From Undaria pinnatifida (Eukaryota; Sar; Phaeophyceae; Laminariales; Alariaceae), in NCBI GenBank assembly GCA_012845835.1, contig JABAKD010000010.1:13300973-13364972 (forward strand): 64,000 nt of DNA. Reading direction: 5' to 3'. A model generated the notes under the pieces. That model was not told where the DNA came from. It was given only the letters and a program-made list of their open reading frames with translations, and did no database searches. Below are positions 13,001 to 28,000 of the stretch, in pieces. Position 1 is the stretch's first letter. Each line of letters begins with the position of its first letter. The position numbers and the translations under genes were made by a program.

Positions 13001-16000
13001 AGGTTTCCTTTATAGTCTATAGGCCTATGTAAAAGATGCAAGTTTTTTTTTTTTTCTTTTTTATCCTCCGGCGGATGGGGAAAAATAAAGCTTTAGCTCA
13101 CCACACTTCCACGTATTTTCATACGCGTCGTGTGTTGATTTAACTCAGTTGCTTTCGCAGCCCAACGCTAGCTGGCGCACCCTTCGGGTCCCATTGTAGG
13201 TATAGCGTAAGCTGTCCCTATCAGTGGTCTTCGTTACAACCCCGGCAGCGCAAGCTGCCGTTGTATACGAATGCGATTATCATTACGGAAATCCGTTGTT
13301 AACCGTGCATAGGTTTTCTTTATGGTCTATAGGTCTATGTAAAAGATGCAAGTATTTTTTTTTGTGTACGCTGTCCTCCGGCGGCCGAGTTTTTTTTTTT
13401 TCGCAATCTCGGCTGCGGGGCAAGCAAGGGCGTCATCGGCACATTACGACGCATGTCTACACCCCTGTCGAGCTCCGTGGCGGTGCTCGGAGCATTCAAC
13501 ATCGCTGAGCCGGCTTTCAAGGGGTTGCGTTCCGCCTCGCTGAGGCGAGTAGGTGCATGAAAAAACCCGACATTTAGTTTCTTTTTCGGCAGCCCGCTCC
13601 GCTCTTCCGTCAGTCCAATTGTTTTTACCCCTTCTGCTGTCTGCTCCGATGCAGCTACATATTATACAGCCACCAGCAACAGGAGCACATACGTCGAACA
13701 TCATACGTATCCATTGCGCCGAACCCTGTGACTTCTGTCGTACACCTCGCACTGAAAACCTAACACATCTCGCCCAACATAAAGTGCCTCCCTCCGTCCG
13801 CCTATCCGCGAGATTGGCACCTAGCTTTTTTTTTTTTTTTTTACATCTAATCAACCTGAAAACCCGGATTATATGGCAATACGCGTGCTTTTTTCAGAAT
13901 CCACATTTGAGGGTGGGTTACGACAGATTTTATGATTCACCGCGTGCAACATTTTCCTGCTTCAAGAAAAAATTAACTTTGACGAAGAAAGGGTATCCGG
14001 GTCATCACACGCAGTCCAATCGGACGTGAAACCCACCCAGACACCCTAAAAAAACAGGGCGAAAAACGATTTCTCTCGGGATTCTACAGGCGTAAGAGGA
14101 CTTTTACATAAATCGAAAGTTTTGAGAGATAATTCCTGGATTTGTAAGAATAGCCGACTGTGGCCCTCGATAATGTTGTAATTTTCTTGATTTTAACAAG
14201 CGAACAAAAAAATCCATCTGAAAAAGACTCATTTATAAACCTATTTCAATGCGGCAGTGAGTTCGGTGAATTCGAGGGTCGATAATCATATTTGCAAGCC
14301 GCGTGATACACCGCCCGCGCGTTTTTACGAATAAATTACTCTTTCCAGATGTATGGCTGCCATGGATGTTGCTACTGCTGTAGGCTGTAGGGTGAACAGC
14401 AACAACTAAAATATTATCAACAGTGAAAATGGTAGCAAATAATGGTATTAATAGCAACGATACGAATGTCATCCCACGTCCTCCAAATTCCGGCGATTCG
14501 GCTTGCGGACCCATGCCATGACAAAGCAACACGCACCATATACTAGATGCTTATTTCGCTTGCTGGCTCATACCTCGCCCAGGCCCGACAATCACGACAG
14601 AGGTAGCACTGTCGCCGTAGTCGTCGTGCTGCAAAAGCTATGGCCCCAAAAGTTATACAACATATTCGTATAGTCCTGCACGGACCATGCTTCTGTTTTT
14701 TTCTAGTTCTACTGCTGTGCTAATGCACCACACATGACCCTCGAAGGTATGTACTTGTGGCGGTCACGATACAACAGCAGCCGTGCTGTGAGCTCTCTCC
14801 TTTGTGACAGCCACAGACGGTGCTTCTGCGTGTGTGCGTATGTGTGTGCGCTTCTGTACGTACCAGGTATGTGTGAGTAGACAGCGCGTTGTCACGTTGG
14901 CACAACAATACGATCAAGAAGAAGAGCGGTGGATCGCTCTTACTCTAAAGCAGCCGCTCAGCCCCGCAGTGTGCTGTCTCAGGCACACAACACGATCAAA
15001 AAAAGCGGTGGATTGTCTATTAACAAGCCGCCGCCCAGCCTCGCGGCCACAAAAAACAGTACACAGCAGAAGCAATAAAGCAGTACACCGACAGCAAGCG
15101 GTGTTTCAAGCTCTTGCCTTTGTGCCAGTGGTCACGGTGTATGTGTGGTTGGTGTAGGAGATCGAAACACAACATTTTCACGTCCAACGCAACCATCAAA
15201 CACACATCGCCGGATCTCATACCAGGCGCACGAAGCCTACAGCAGCAGCAAAAACAGTAGCTCATACATCTCGCTGGAATGCCTGCGTTCTCCGTTTCGA
15301 CTTGCGACGCCCCCGTGATATCAAGTCAACCCCATCCCGACGGGGAATCTTGTATTATACAACTGGAGCAGCATTCTCAAAGGCTGCCACAACAAAATAC
15401 CATTGGTGTACGAGCCCTTCATGCTCCACAGAGCGCCGGGCGCGAGGGACATCGCCCAGAGAGCCTGCAAGCAAAAGTGCGACGACTACCAATATGCACT
15501 TTTTCTCATGTTGTCACGCTGTTCAACCGGCGGTCGAGATTTTTTATCACGTTTGGTCGCGGAGCAAAGGGGCTACCGACGCATGTCTGGATCTCGGCCG
15601 AGCTCTGTGGCGCGTGCTCTGAGCATTAAAAATCGACGAGTAGGCTCTTTTGTCAAGGGGTTGCGTTCCGCCTCGATGAGCCCAGTAGGGCCATGGAAAA
15701 ACCCACATTTGTGTTGTTTCTTTAAAATAGCCCACTTCGCTCTCACATGTTTTTAACCCGCTTCGCTCTCTCGCCCGCTAGACTATACGACATCATCAGT
15801 CCAATTTGTTTCACCCTCTTTGTCGTCTGCTACGATCCAGCAGCAACAGCAGCAGCACTCTTTGTGACAGCCACGGAAGGTGCTTATGTGTGTATGTATG
15901 TGTGCTTCTGTATGGACTGGTATGTGTGAGTGAAGTGTGCGCTGTCATAAGCGCACAAAACGATCAAGACGAGCGGTGTATTGCTCTTTTCAAAAGCAGC

Positions 16001-19000
16001 CGCTCAGCCTCGTAGCCACAGTATCAGTACACAGCGACAGCACAGCGGCAACAGTACAACGGCAGCCGTTTTTCAAGCTCTTGCCTTTGTGCCACTAGTC
16101 ACGGTGTAAGTGTGTGTGGTTGGCGCACAGGAGGAGATCGAACCACGACAACATTTTCACGTGCAATATGCAACAATCAAACACACATCGACGAACCTCA
16201 TACCAGGTACACGGAGCATACAGCAGCAGCAAACACAGTAGCTCATGCCATCATTGGGACGATATGTGTTCCCCCTTTTCGACGTGCTACCCCCGGGACA
16301 TGAAGTCAACCCCATCCCGAAGGGTAACCTTGCGTATACATATTCATACTACCACGTACTTTCTCGTGGTTTTCTTGTTATGTCTTGGGATGTTTGTGAA
16401 CGATCGACGCCGAACCTCTTGCTGCACATTGTCGGGTTGCATAATAAAATAATAATAACTACAGCGAACAACAACAACAGTAAACGACAAAAGAATGAAC
16501 CCGTAGAGATGCTTCATACGTTATACGCGCAGCACAGTCCACCTCATACTTTCCATCGACGCCACATATCTGCACGCTCTCGCGCACGCGCTGATGGCGG
16601 CTCCGACCATTAATATTAACGTAGATAGTGCGTACAGCAGTGTATCGCTACTGATACAATACACAAAGTGAGCCCCTAGAGACACTTCCTACGTCATACG
16701 TGCAGCACGGCATCACCTTATCCGTGATCCCGAGGCCATGACATACATACCTGCCGGCTCTCGCACACGCGCCGATAGCGGCTCCGTAGGTAACCACGTC
16801 CAAAACCATGGACTGATGTCTCATCGATCTGATCAGCCGCCTCGCCATCTCCCAGTCCCCCTCAAACTAGTGCAGCAAATCACAAGCGCAACAATCGTGG
16901 AGAAAACACACATCAGCAGGCGTACATGCAAGGAAGTAAAGCAAGCACGCAGGAGGAACTTATCAAGATAAGGCGCACACAGGCAGCACAAGCCGTTGGC
17001 AACCATGCAGCAGCAACACGACGAGGCAGCCGAATAGACGCAGCATGCAGTAAGCGAGCATACAGAAAACATGCAGCAAACAGGCAGGCGTGCAGCACGC
17101 GTACGCGCAAGAACCACGCATCAAGCATTCAGCACGCACACAGCAAGCATACAGCAAGCATACAGAAGCATACAGCTCAAGCATACAGCAAGCATACAGC
17201 AAGCACACAGCAGGCATGCAGCAAGCATACAGCAAGCATGAACCAAACATTCAGCAATCATGAAGCAAACATTCAGCAAGCATGAAGCATGTAGCAAGCA
17301 TGTAGTAAACATGAAGCAAGCATGAAGCAAGCATGCAGCAAGCATGTAGGACATGCAGCAATCATGCAGCCAGGATAGATGCGTGGACCATGAAGCAAGC
17401 ATACAGCAGGAAGGTAAATAAAGCATCCATCCATTCACCCTTGCATCCCTTCCTCTCCCCCTCGCGCCTCCGCCTCCGGCCCGCCTTCGCCTCCCCCCCA
17501 ACAAAAACGCCTCATACGGTTCTACCTCACATCCCTTGAGAAAAACGCATGACAACACCCATCTCGCACCCGTTGAGCACCTCGTTATAGCACCCCCGGT
17601 AGCCCTTCTGGTCCCCCCCCCCCCCCGCGCCTCTGCCTGGTTGGTGAAAACCCGACGTGCTCCGTTCCGGCATAGTAGGGATGCGAGGGTCTATGGTCAT
17701 ACGACTACGGCCAAGCACAAAACTGAGTACCCTCCCCCCCCCCGCCTCCCGCATCCCCCAAACCCACAAGTAACAAACGAGTACGACCTTCACCCCTCCC
17801 TCTCCCCCGCATCGCATTCTCATCGAGAAACGTCTCATAGATCGCACCTCACACCCCTTGAGCGCTTCGTTGTAGCACCCCCAGTAGCCTTTCTGTCGCT
17901 TCGTCCATACACCGTTCTGAGTGTTAGCCGCGGTCAGCGCCTCGAGGCCCCTGAACATTACCAGCACGTCCGCATACCTAGCCTGCCTCGCGAACCCTAG
18001 GATCATATTTACGAACGTCAGCTGGTCGTACTCGTAACCCGCCTGAGTTTTTAACGACGTGCGTTGAGGGGGAAATGACAGAGGGAAGTGGGGGGGGGGG
18101 GCAGTTGAGGCGCAAGGTGAGCAACGACAACGAAAGCAACGACAACGACGATACCAACACCAACACCAACAGCATACTGGTATAAAACACCAACACCAAC
18201 AACAACAATGCCTTTTCCCTGACGTCCACGGCTGCCCGCCCCAGGGCGCCAACAGTCCCCCCTCCACCGCCGGATAAACGGGCGCCCTCTGAGCAGCACG
18301 CCGCAATTAGCAGCCCCTGCCAGGTATGTTTCTCGCGCCCTACCCCTTGGCCTATTGGCGCAACGGCTGAGCCTCAATGGCTACGCGTGGCTGCAAGTTT
18401 GCTCGACTTATTTATATGTGTGCCCAAGTAAACCCACCAACTGGTATTGCGGAGTTCTGAAAACTGTGCCTAGATAAAAAGGACTGTTGTAGATAAAGCT
18501 TAAGCGGGGTTTAGCCATAGAAGGGAGTTAGACTCTGTGCATAGGTTTCCCTTTGTTTCCGGGGCTTTCTTTCGGGAATGCTATCTGGGATCAACGTTGA
18601 AGCTCATACTGCACAAATATTGTCGGATGGTAAGCACAACAATAACAAATCGATAAATGCGCCTAACGGTAAATTAACGTAATCTCTAAATCATTACCTC
18701 ACAGTTGGACTTTCAAGCGGCCATGTTCGACGCAGCCGCTGAACGTCAGGACGCTGGTGAGGGCGTTGTAAGTGTTCTGGTTAAAAAAACGTAATACTCG
18801 TACGTACACGTGCATATACAAATAAAGAGCAACTACGTCGTTTCGTGGTCTTGTGTTGGCCCGTCAAGACAACTTAAGACTTAATGTGCTAGTTTAGTGT
18901 CGGGAATTCCTTAACGACTGTTCGTCAAGGCTGGCCAACGCGGGGCAAGAATGTCGCCAACCGATGTCTTCCATGACAAGTTGATATCCTAAAATGCGCC

Positions 19001-22000
19001 TGCGGTTAAAAAAAATGGCAAAACTAACAACACACAGCAACTGATATTTGTGCCCGTGGTAAGTTGGTTTAATCTATCTAACATCCTTCATTTCCTTGAG
19101 CTTTCGCGTGGCCGTGTCGAGGCAGCCGTTGAAGGCCGGAACACTTATCAGGGCGTCGCAGTATACTGGTCTAAAAATAACTACTGTTGTAAACGTGCCC
19201 AAGAGGAAATGAACAGCATTCCTGTCCAAATAACATGATAAATTGATCAACACGCTTACGACATACAAATTCATCAAAAGTCCTATTAATAGGAGTGTAA
19301 TAATCTCACATCCTTCATCTCCTTGAACTTTTGCGTGGCCATGTCGAGGCAGCCGCTGAAGGTCAGGACGCTGATAAGCGCGTTGTACGTGTACTGGTTG
19401 GGCGCGACGAGGTCCTCCTCCGGCGCGTGCTGCATCTCCTCGAACAGCGAGAGCGCCCGGTCCCATCTCCTCCCCTGGTTCGATACGATTCGGTGAGACA
19501 TGATTCAGAGAGATGTACATTCGGGTAAACATATTGCGATTCGAGTAAATTCAGTCCGCTTCAATAACCATTCGGTCTGGTCCTACACGATTTCATGCGG
19601 CGCGTCATCATTCGGTGAGATGTAATTCGGTTAAAAATCATTCGATTCGACTAACTTCGGTTCGATTCAATACTGTTCGATCTGATTCTATACGATTTCA
19701 TGCGTTCGATGCGACTCGATACAGTTTGAAACAATGAAATCAATTGAATAATATTTGATGCAACGAGTAGATACGATTGGACACGAATTGTTGCAGTGAC
19801 ACCCATTCGATTATATTTGACGTGATGATAATAGCCCCCCCCCCCCCACCCCCAACCAGCCACCGCCTGCCCGGTGCTCGCCCACCACCCGTTCATCGCC
19901 CACCCATTTTATACTACGAGTCCCTGCCTGCTTGCTAGACGACACGACCGACGTGCCGACGTGTTAGATTCCGTTCCGTTTCGTTCGGTTCCGTTCGGTT
20001 CCGTTCGGTTCCGTTCCGTTACGCTACGTTACGTTACGCGACGCTACGCGACGCTACGCTACGCCACGCCACGCTACGTTACATTACCTGCTTGCAAGAC
20101 GATATGACCGACGTGAAGGCCGCGGTGCGGATTGGCTTGCCCTCCGCCCTCAACTGGAACAGAAAATCCTCCGCTTCCTCAAAACGTTCCGCCTTCAAAA
20201 CACACAAAAAATACCGTGGTGTTAGTACACACAAGATCATAATTTTGTTGCGAGCGTAGGGTGGGGATGGGAGGGGTGGGGGGGGAGAGGGGTCGCGAGA
20301 TAACTAAAAGCGAGCGGGCCAGCAAACGTACGGAAAAAGCATAACAAGGATTATTCTCAGGCGGGAACGGAGGAGCACACGGTGATGATGCAAGGCTCTC
20401 GCGCATTCTATGCAACGAGAGAAACAAACAATATCAAGATCAACAGCAGCACCAATATCCCACATATCCCACATTAGCATCAGTATCAGTATTACCATCA
20501 ATGCCAAAATCAACATTCGACATCAAAGGCAACATCGACGCCAACATCAACACCAACACCTGACACCGAAACCAACATAACATCCAATATTAATATCGAC
20601 ATCCAACATCAATACTAGCAGTAGCAGTAGAGCAAAATCGACGTCAACACCAACGTCAACATCAACACCAACATGCATCACCACGAACCAACACCACCAA
20701 CCCTAGCAGCAGCAGTAGGGCAACATCAACATCAACACAAACATCCAACACCATCAATATAGCAGTACCAGCATTGAAGTACATCAACACCAACATTAAC
20801 ACCAGTAACACCAATACAAACATGTAACATCAGCGTCAACACCCAACATCATTATCAACAGCAGCAGTAGAGCACCTTGCAGTAGGCGGAGATGAGACTG
20901 GTGTAACAGCCCTCCACGGGCTCGATCCCTCTTGTTTCCATCTCAACCAACAAGTCGCTGATCGTCTGAAACGGCAAAAGAGGCACCAACCACGGACATA
21001 GACGAGGAGGCAGGATCAGGGGGGCGGCGGGGGGGGGCGGGGGCAACAGCCATGCTACCGAGGAGGGGGCACTTTTCGGGCCCCAAACACTCTGCCTGGC
21101 GGGGCTATTCAACAGAGGAACAGCCCGCTGCCCAATATCGTCGCACTCCCTCGTTAGTAGAGCTGTGAGTCGGCACAACTCAAGTCGCCAAAAAATTATT
21201 AGTCGGACTAACAGTTAGTCGTTTCCCAAAGGTGCCGAGTATCCGACTTATTTGTGTTCCATACTTGCAGGAAGGGTTGTTTAATGCGGGATGCATTTTG
21301 TCCTTTGTAGGCGCCCCCCCCTGGCCGGGGGTAGCTACTCTGGCTCGCTTCGCTCACCTAACCTAAGTCGGCAAGTCGGCTCGCCATCAGCTGGCTAGGC
21401 CGGCCGACTTGCCGACTACAATCAAACGATCGGCTAACGGCACCTGAATAGTTATTAGTTGTCAAATCTTGTCGGCTCACAGCTCTACTCATTTGTACAA
21501 CAAACGGTTACTTGTGGTATGCTAGCCCATGGAGTTGCTCGTCGGATTTGGCGTACGTCTTTTCACACGTCAGACCGATGATCGATCCTTCATCCCGACT
21601 CGAAGGATCTAGATATTTCATGGAAGATCTGTATGGTATAGTTCGTGTTGCCGGGTGGGAGCCGTACGATCCGCATCATGATCTAGCACATGTTTCCGGG
21701 GTTGGATCTGTACTCTACGTGTACAGATCCTGCACAACATCTTGTAACGGCAGCTACAGGATCTACTGTAGATGCATCTAGCTGATCTATATGATCTACA
21801 TGATCCCTATGATGTACATGATCCATATGATCTATATGATCTGTCCGAGGCGCTTTGTCTAAAAAATTGTTTTTGGGTGAGAGGTGTAGAGCTCATGTGA
21901 GAGAAATTACCTGGGAAAAATCAGGTACTACCTCAGCCGTAAGTTAGCTCGCAACGGGCTACAAACGGGAGAGCAACGGCACAAGAGCGTGCTATATGAG

Positions 22001-25000
22001 CGCGGTTCTTGCGCTCGGACAACCAAAAACAAACTCTCAAATATTTACCTTGAAAAAAATGAAAAAATGCACTTCAGCTGTGGGTGAGATCGAAGATATC
22101 ATAAATTCACAGCCGTGAGCGCGAAAGCGCGAGTTGGCAATATTCGAGTGAAGGTCGACGAACAGAGGAAACGCTGAACGAACCCTATGTGCGAAAACAA
22201 AACGAAGGCACATACGGGGCGGGGAGGGGGGGGTACTTATTGCATCATACATGGCCTGGTAGTCTGTAGGACCATAGATGACACCTGTGACCACGGCTTG
22301 ATCACAAGGCCATTGAGGAGGGGGAAACTTCCACGTGTTGAGCTGGAAAATGAAAGTAGCGACGAAAAAAACGAACCGTTTTTTTTTGTTGTATCCACAT
22401 TGAGTCGACGGTTAAAAAGTATCAAACCTTGCAGTGCATCCCCCTCGCCAAGATGCTGAAGGCCTTCGTGTACACGCGGTCGTCCACGAAAGTAGACGTT
22501 TTCCACAGTCCTCGGACCACCACGGCGGCCTGATCGTAGGCCTCCAGCTTGTCGCAAGCCATGAGACAATGGTTGATCGCGAAAGTGTCCGGGCAAAGAC
22601 GGTACAGCTGCATCTCCCGAAACGTCGCGAGCACTTTCTCCTGTTTTTTGTTTGAACAAAATAAGAAATGGCAAAATGAAAAATTATAAATGATGATCAG
22701 AATATAGTATCTATATACGTAGGGCGATACAGCTGCATCTCCCGAAACGTCGCGCTCGTGTCGCTTCGCTTTGTTTCGTTTCGTTTCGTTTCGTTTCGTT
22801 TCGTTTGATTGGGTTTCGACTCATTTTGTTCGCTGTGCTTTGTGGTCTATGTGGAAAAAATTACGAGTACAATGCGTCCACCGGTGTTTGCGACGTTAGA
22901 GCTTACCGGCTTTTCTTCTCTGTAGAGGGCGGTGATCACGGCGTTGTAGCTCACCGAGGTGATCTTCAGCTTCGCCTGGGAAGGAGGGAAGGGGGGAGGT
23001 AAGGAACGAGGGAAGGAAGGAGGAGGAACGGGGCCGGGGAGGTAGGAAAGAGAGAGGTTAACGTCACACCAGAGCAAAACATATAAATGGAAAAATATTA
23101 CCAACATCAGTGCCAACATTCTGATGCACATACTCTAGTATGGAAGCCGGTGTACACACAACGCAAAGCATGGACACAAAACAAAAAATGAATAAGAAAC
23201 GACCTAAGGAGGGACACAAGCATTCGCTATACGAGCACTGCACCGGATCATGTAGCGTATGCACATTGTTGTACGGCAAACAAATCAAATACCCGTTTTG
23301 CTATTGTTCTTTTTCTGCACGCAAAACACAACAAAACAAAACAAAAAAACAAAAATGAGGCGCGAGTACTCGTAATACATTGCTCTGAAGTACGTTTGCC
23401 TGGTACACTGTCGGAAGGCAAACGAAAGAAAATACAGTGCAGCTACAATTGTGGTGTTTGCGAGTTCCAGACTCTTTTCAGGTTGGAAAACTATAATAAC
23501 AGCATTGAAACCGACCAACATCATACCCAAAAAGTCCCTAACCCTAAGTCAACGTAACGCACGAAAAAATTAGTATCGGAACTGACAAAAATGCTAGGAA
23601 AACATGGTTCTTATCTAATTGCTGGCTTTTTTTTTTTGGGTTGGACTGGGTTGGCCTTTCATTGTCGCGTTTGACGGTTTCAATACTATTAGTAGTAATA
23701 TGTGCTTCCCTACCCAACTACTACCCAACCAAAAGATGGTACATCGCAAAACACCTCCATCGCTATTGATAGCTTAACCCCTTTGGAGTCCCAAAATCCC
23801 TCCATATACCAATAGCAAGTAACTTTGCTAAAAAAGGGTTTCCAGTAGTAGAGGCGTTAATCCTTCAGGGAGCTGATTACATTTTGATTATAGTATACAG
23901 AACAAAAAGCGACTATCAATAGCGCCATCTAATCAAGCGCCTACGAGGAAAATATTGAGGCTATCCGAGTATGGTCATGCCTGGCGCTTGCCTCACAGCT
24001 AGCTTCCCGCGTTGCAGCTTGAAGACATGCCCTACACCAGCAGCTCGGGATGCTTCACATGGTCGATAGCAATTGCTATGACCCGTCACTATCGTCAGTT
24101 TTTTATCGTCACTTTTTGCGCCTGAAAGTCCCAAAGGGATATTCAGGCACATTTGCAACTGTCGGCAATTTGTGTGCGTTGGTGATAAGTGTACGCTCCA
24201 GGCAACCCGAAAGGGAGTTCCCTGTCCTCCGGCGCGGTCCAAATTTAGAAACCAGCATTCGCTCGACGAGGATAACGTTACTCAATTTCCTTCTTCTCAC
24301 TTTTCTCATGGCTACCATGAACTCCAGCGCAAAATCACGAATACCTAGCCCAGCAGCGGCTGGCCAGCTACTAGCGACAACACACACACTGTCTGCTCGC
24401 GTTCTACGAGTCCGCCAGCACCGCCCCGTGCTGTATCCACGTGGTATTGCCACTGACGCGATCACCCACGCACTGCCATGCTGCTGCAATCAATCTCAAT
24501 CCTTCAACCACAGAATACGAACCAAAGCGCCTACCAATTTCTCTCTCGCAACAAAAGACATGTCGTTCTTGGTTCGTTTCCCGAACCCTTCATAGTCTTC
24601 GCTAATTTCCTTCCTCTCACTTTTCTCATTACTTCTAGGAACTCCAGCGCCACCTCCCCCTTCTTGTGCTTGCTGCAGTTCGTCAGGACGAAATTGCACG
24701 CCACGAGGCCTGGCTCCAGCTTTCTCGAAATCATTTCCCGGAACACGGCGAGGGCACCATCGCACTTGCCCGCCCGCACGAGTGCGTTCATCGTCGTGCT
24801 GAAGCTTTCGAGTCCAGAGAACAAAAGAAAGAGCAAAATTAAGGCGGGGGGGGGAGGAGGGGGGGGGGGGTACTCATTTGTTGTTTGCCTTCGTCATTTA
24901 ACCATTGACCACGCATCCCGTTCGAGACGGAGCACCGTAAGGCGCGCGCGCGAGGGAGGGGGGGGGGGGGGCGTACTCATTTGGTGCTTGCCTTAGTCAT

Positions 25001-28000
25001 TTGACCATTGACCACGCATCCCTTTCGAGACGGAGCACCGTTCCTACCCCTAATGGAGACGCCTCCAACATTTCGGCGCTCACTACGCTTCTTCCATATA
25101 TTACATAGAGACTGTTTGCTTATCCTATCGCCGTCCTGTTTCGTCGTCTGCGCCCACCATCTATCTCCTAGGATAGTGATCGTTTCCTCGCTACTCTCTA
25201 GTCTACCAAACTCTTCCATGTCACATACGTCTAATTTTCTCATCTCCTCCAACGCATTCCGTTCCTCCATGTATATTTTCGCATTCCCATACTATGTGAG
25301 CCCTATTATCTACTGTTGTGCCACACGGGCACATATTTGTGGCCACGTCCTCCTCCTCCCGACTACTGGTATATTTTTTTATTTCTGGTAGGTCCAGGTC
25401 CCCTACACGAAATCGCAGTTTCAGCTTTTTCGCGTAGTCCATTGGGCCGCGCAGATACGTTTTCATTAGAATATCTTCCCTCAACCCCCCGTGTATCTCC
25501 AAGTGCTTCTCCTCTTTCACCATATTTCTTAGCACTAGCCTTTCCCTTTTCCTCTATTATTTATTTACTTCCGTCTTGTACGAGCAAAACTTCTCTATAG
25601 ACAGTACCTCTTCTTGGTCTCCCCCTAAATCCTTCCGTATTTTCTCGACTACGTTATCCCATCTTATTCCAGCTCGCCTTTTTGTTATTTTCCCCCATAC
25701 AGCCCTATCAACTATTGCTGGCAACCTCTTTTATGGCCTATTCTTTGCTTTATATTGTCATTTCAAGTTCCTCACGTCTCCATTTGTTCAAATTGGGTAC
25801 ATTCCTAATTCTGCTCTTAATACTGTACTACTCCTCGTACTTGAGCATCCTAGTATATTTTTAGGTGCTGTCATCTTCTTCAGAAAAACAGTTGTTTTAC
25901 GAACTTCGCGTTCCCTTCCCATACTTCTCCTGCATACTGTAGCTTTGGTACAATCACAATCATCATAATACATCGTTTAATCCTAGTGTCAAGGTGTGAG
26001 TCTGTTAGAATCGCATCCATCTTGCGCCTACTTGTGGTTTACCCTTTCCTACTACTTTCGCTATGTGTGCATCCCAAGAGCAATCCTTTGAAATCTCTAC
26101 GCCATGGTACGTATACTGGTCTACGATCGGTAGTTCATTTTCTCCCCACTTCCATTTGAAAGTTGCCGGATTCACCTCATCTTCGTCACGTACAACTACT
26201 GCGCACTTTCCTTACGCTCGCTGTCACCCTCCATTTCCTCATGTACTCTAATGCCTTCTCTGTCTGTTCTTGCAATCCTTCGGGTGTTTCTGATATCCCC
26301 ACGAAATCATCCCCAAACATCAACCCCGACATCGTAGCTCCCCCCATCGTGACTCCTTGCTTTGTTGCTTCGACAGCTACTATCAGGTCATTAATATGTA
26401 CCTTGAACAAATTGGGTTATCGCAAACGTCAACCCCGACACCGTATCTTCCCCCATGGTGACCCCTTGCTTTGCTGCTTCGACTGCTACTATCACGTCAT
26501 TAATATATACCTTGAATAAATTGGGTGATAGTGTACATCCCTGTGCAACTCCTTGTAAAATATCAACATGTTTGGATATTTCCCCGCGGGGAGGGGGGGA
26601 GGTATGTACCATTATTAATACCAGAGAACACAAAAAATCGAGCACGTTTCAAGGGGGGAAGGGGAATGAAAAGTGCTATAAACGTCCCAACGAGTAAGTA
26701 CGCTACACTGTGCCTTGCATGCAACAAAACAAAAGAGCACATTAAAGGCAACAAAACAAAAGAGCAAAATTCAGGCGTGGAGCATTGAAAAACACAATTG
26801 AGTTAACATTAGATGCGTCTTGCATGGAATATAGATGGGTCAACAGTTGGTGGTCAGCAATCACGGCGGACACCAGGGGCGTAAATCGTCGTGCTGAAGC
26901 TTTCACACGCCGAGACAGATCACCGATTCCCACCTGCCGATCTACTTATTTCAAGGAATATATTTACGGTGCAGCTCATGTTACCGGGTGGGAGCTGTAC
27001 GATCTGCGTGATCTACCTCACGTTTCCAGGGTCAGTTAGATCCGTACTCTGTATGCAGATCTTGCACAACACCTCATAACGGCAGCTATAGGATCTACTG
27101 TAGATGATATCGATTATCTAGACGATCTAGATCATGATCTATAAGATCTGTATGATCTAGATCACGGTCTATATGATATGTATTACCTAGATCATAATAT
27201 ATACGATCTGAACGATCTAGACCATCATCTATATAATCTGCATTATATCGTTGACATGGATCTATATGATTATATAGATTGTAATCTGTCCGTGGTGTGC
27301 AAGCTTTTGAGCCCAAAGACAAAAAAATCGAGCAAAGTTAAGGGGGTGGATCGTTGGTGTTCGTTCGTAAGCTAGGGCGGGGCAGAAGCTGAGACTCTCG
27401 CGTGTCCTCGCGATGAGATCCAGGCGGCGATACGTGCGGGTTCGTTTCTCATGATAGATATAATATGGTTGCTAGGCGGGCAAACGTAGGTCTTTGTTTG
27501 AGGCTAAAAAGGAACAGCACCAGGGCTTCCCACGTGGTCCCCCACCGTAGTACTAGCCTGGCCCGACACCGCTTAACTTCACAGAGCGGACGGGATGTGG
27601 TGCAATCGACGTGGTATGGCCGTTCCTGGATTCCAAGCAACTTGGCGTCCATCTATATCCTGGCAGGGGCAAGCAAAAGCGGTCCAACAAGACAAATACT
27701 ACTGCCATACTGTACGGTAAAAAAATACTGTCAACAGCCCAACGCGCATGCATGCTGAACGTGCCTTTGCATAAGCAAGCTTGAGAGGAGGGGGGGGGGG
27801 GTTAAGAACAATATTAACGGCCATACGAATAAGCATGTTAGACGTGCCTTGCATGTAATACGGATGAGTCAAAGCTTATGATTCCGTAGTCACCGTGCAC
27901 ATGGTCCGTTTACGGTTACGGTTGAATAGCGTGTGTGGGCTGCCCTCAACATAAACTGGTGTTTCTACCCATCAACAGCCCGGCAACAGCACACGCAAAA

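Noticed and set aside
17040..17400. CRISPR-like array of short repeats
   Set aside because: There are no constant repeats with unique spacers; it is an imperfect minisatellite in a eukaryotic intron.
18195..18320. PPR-like frame (GLLIAACCSEGARLSGGGG) as an extra exon
   Set aside because: Exons 13 and 14 join in phase to give a normal PPR unit (FKEMKDAGYEYDQLTF) without it, and it has no good donor.
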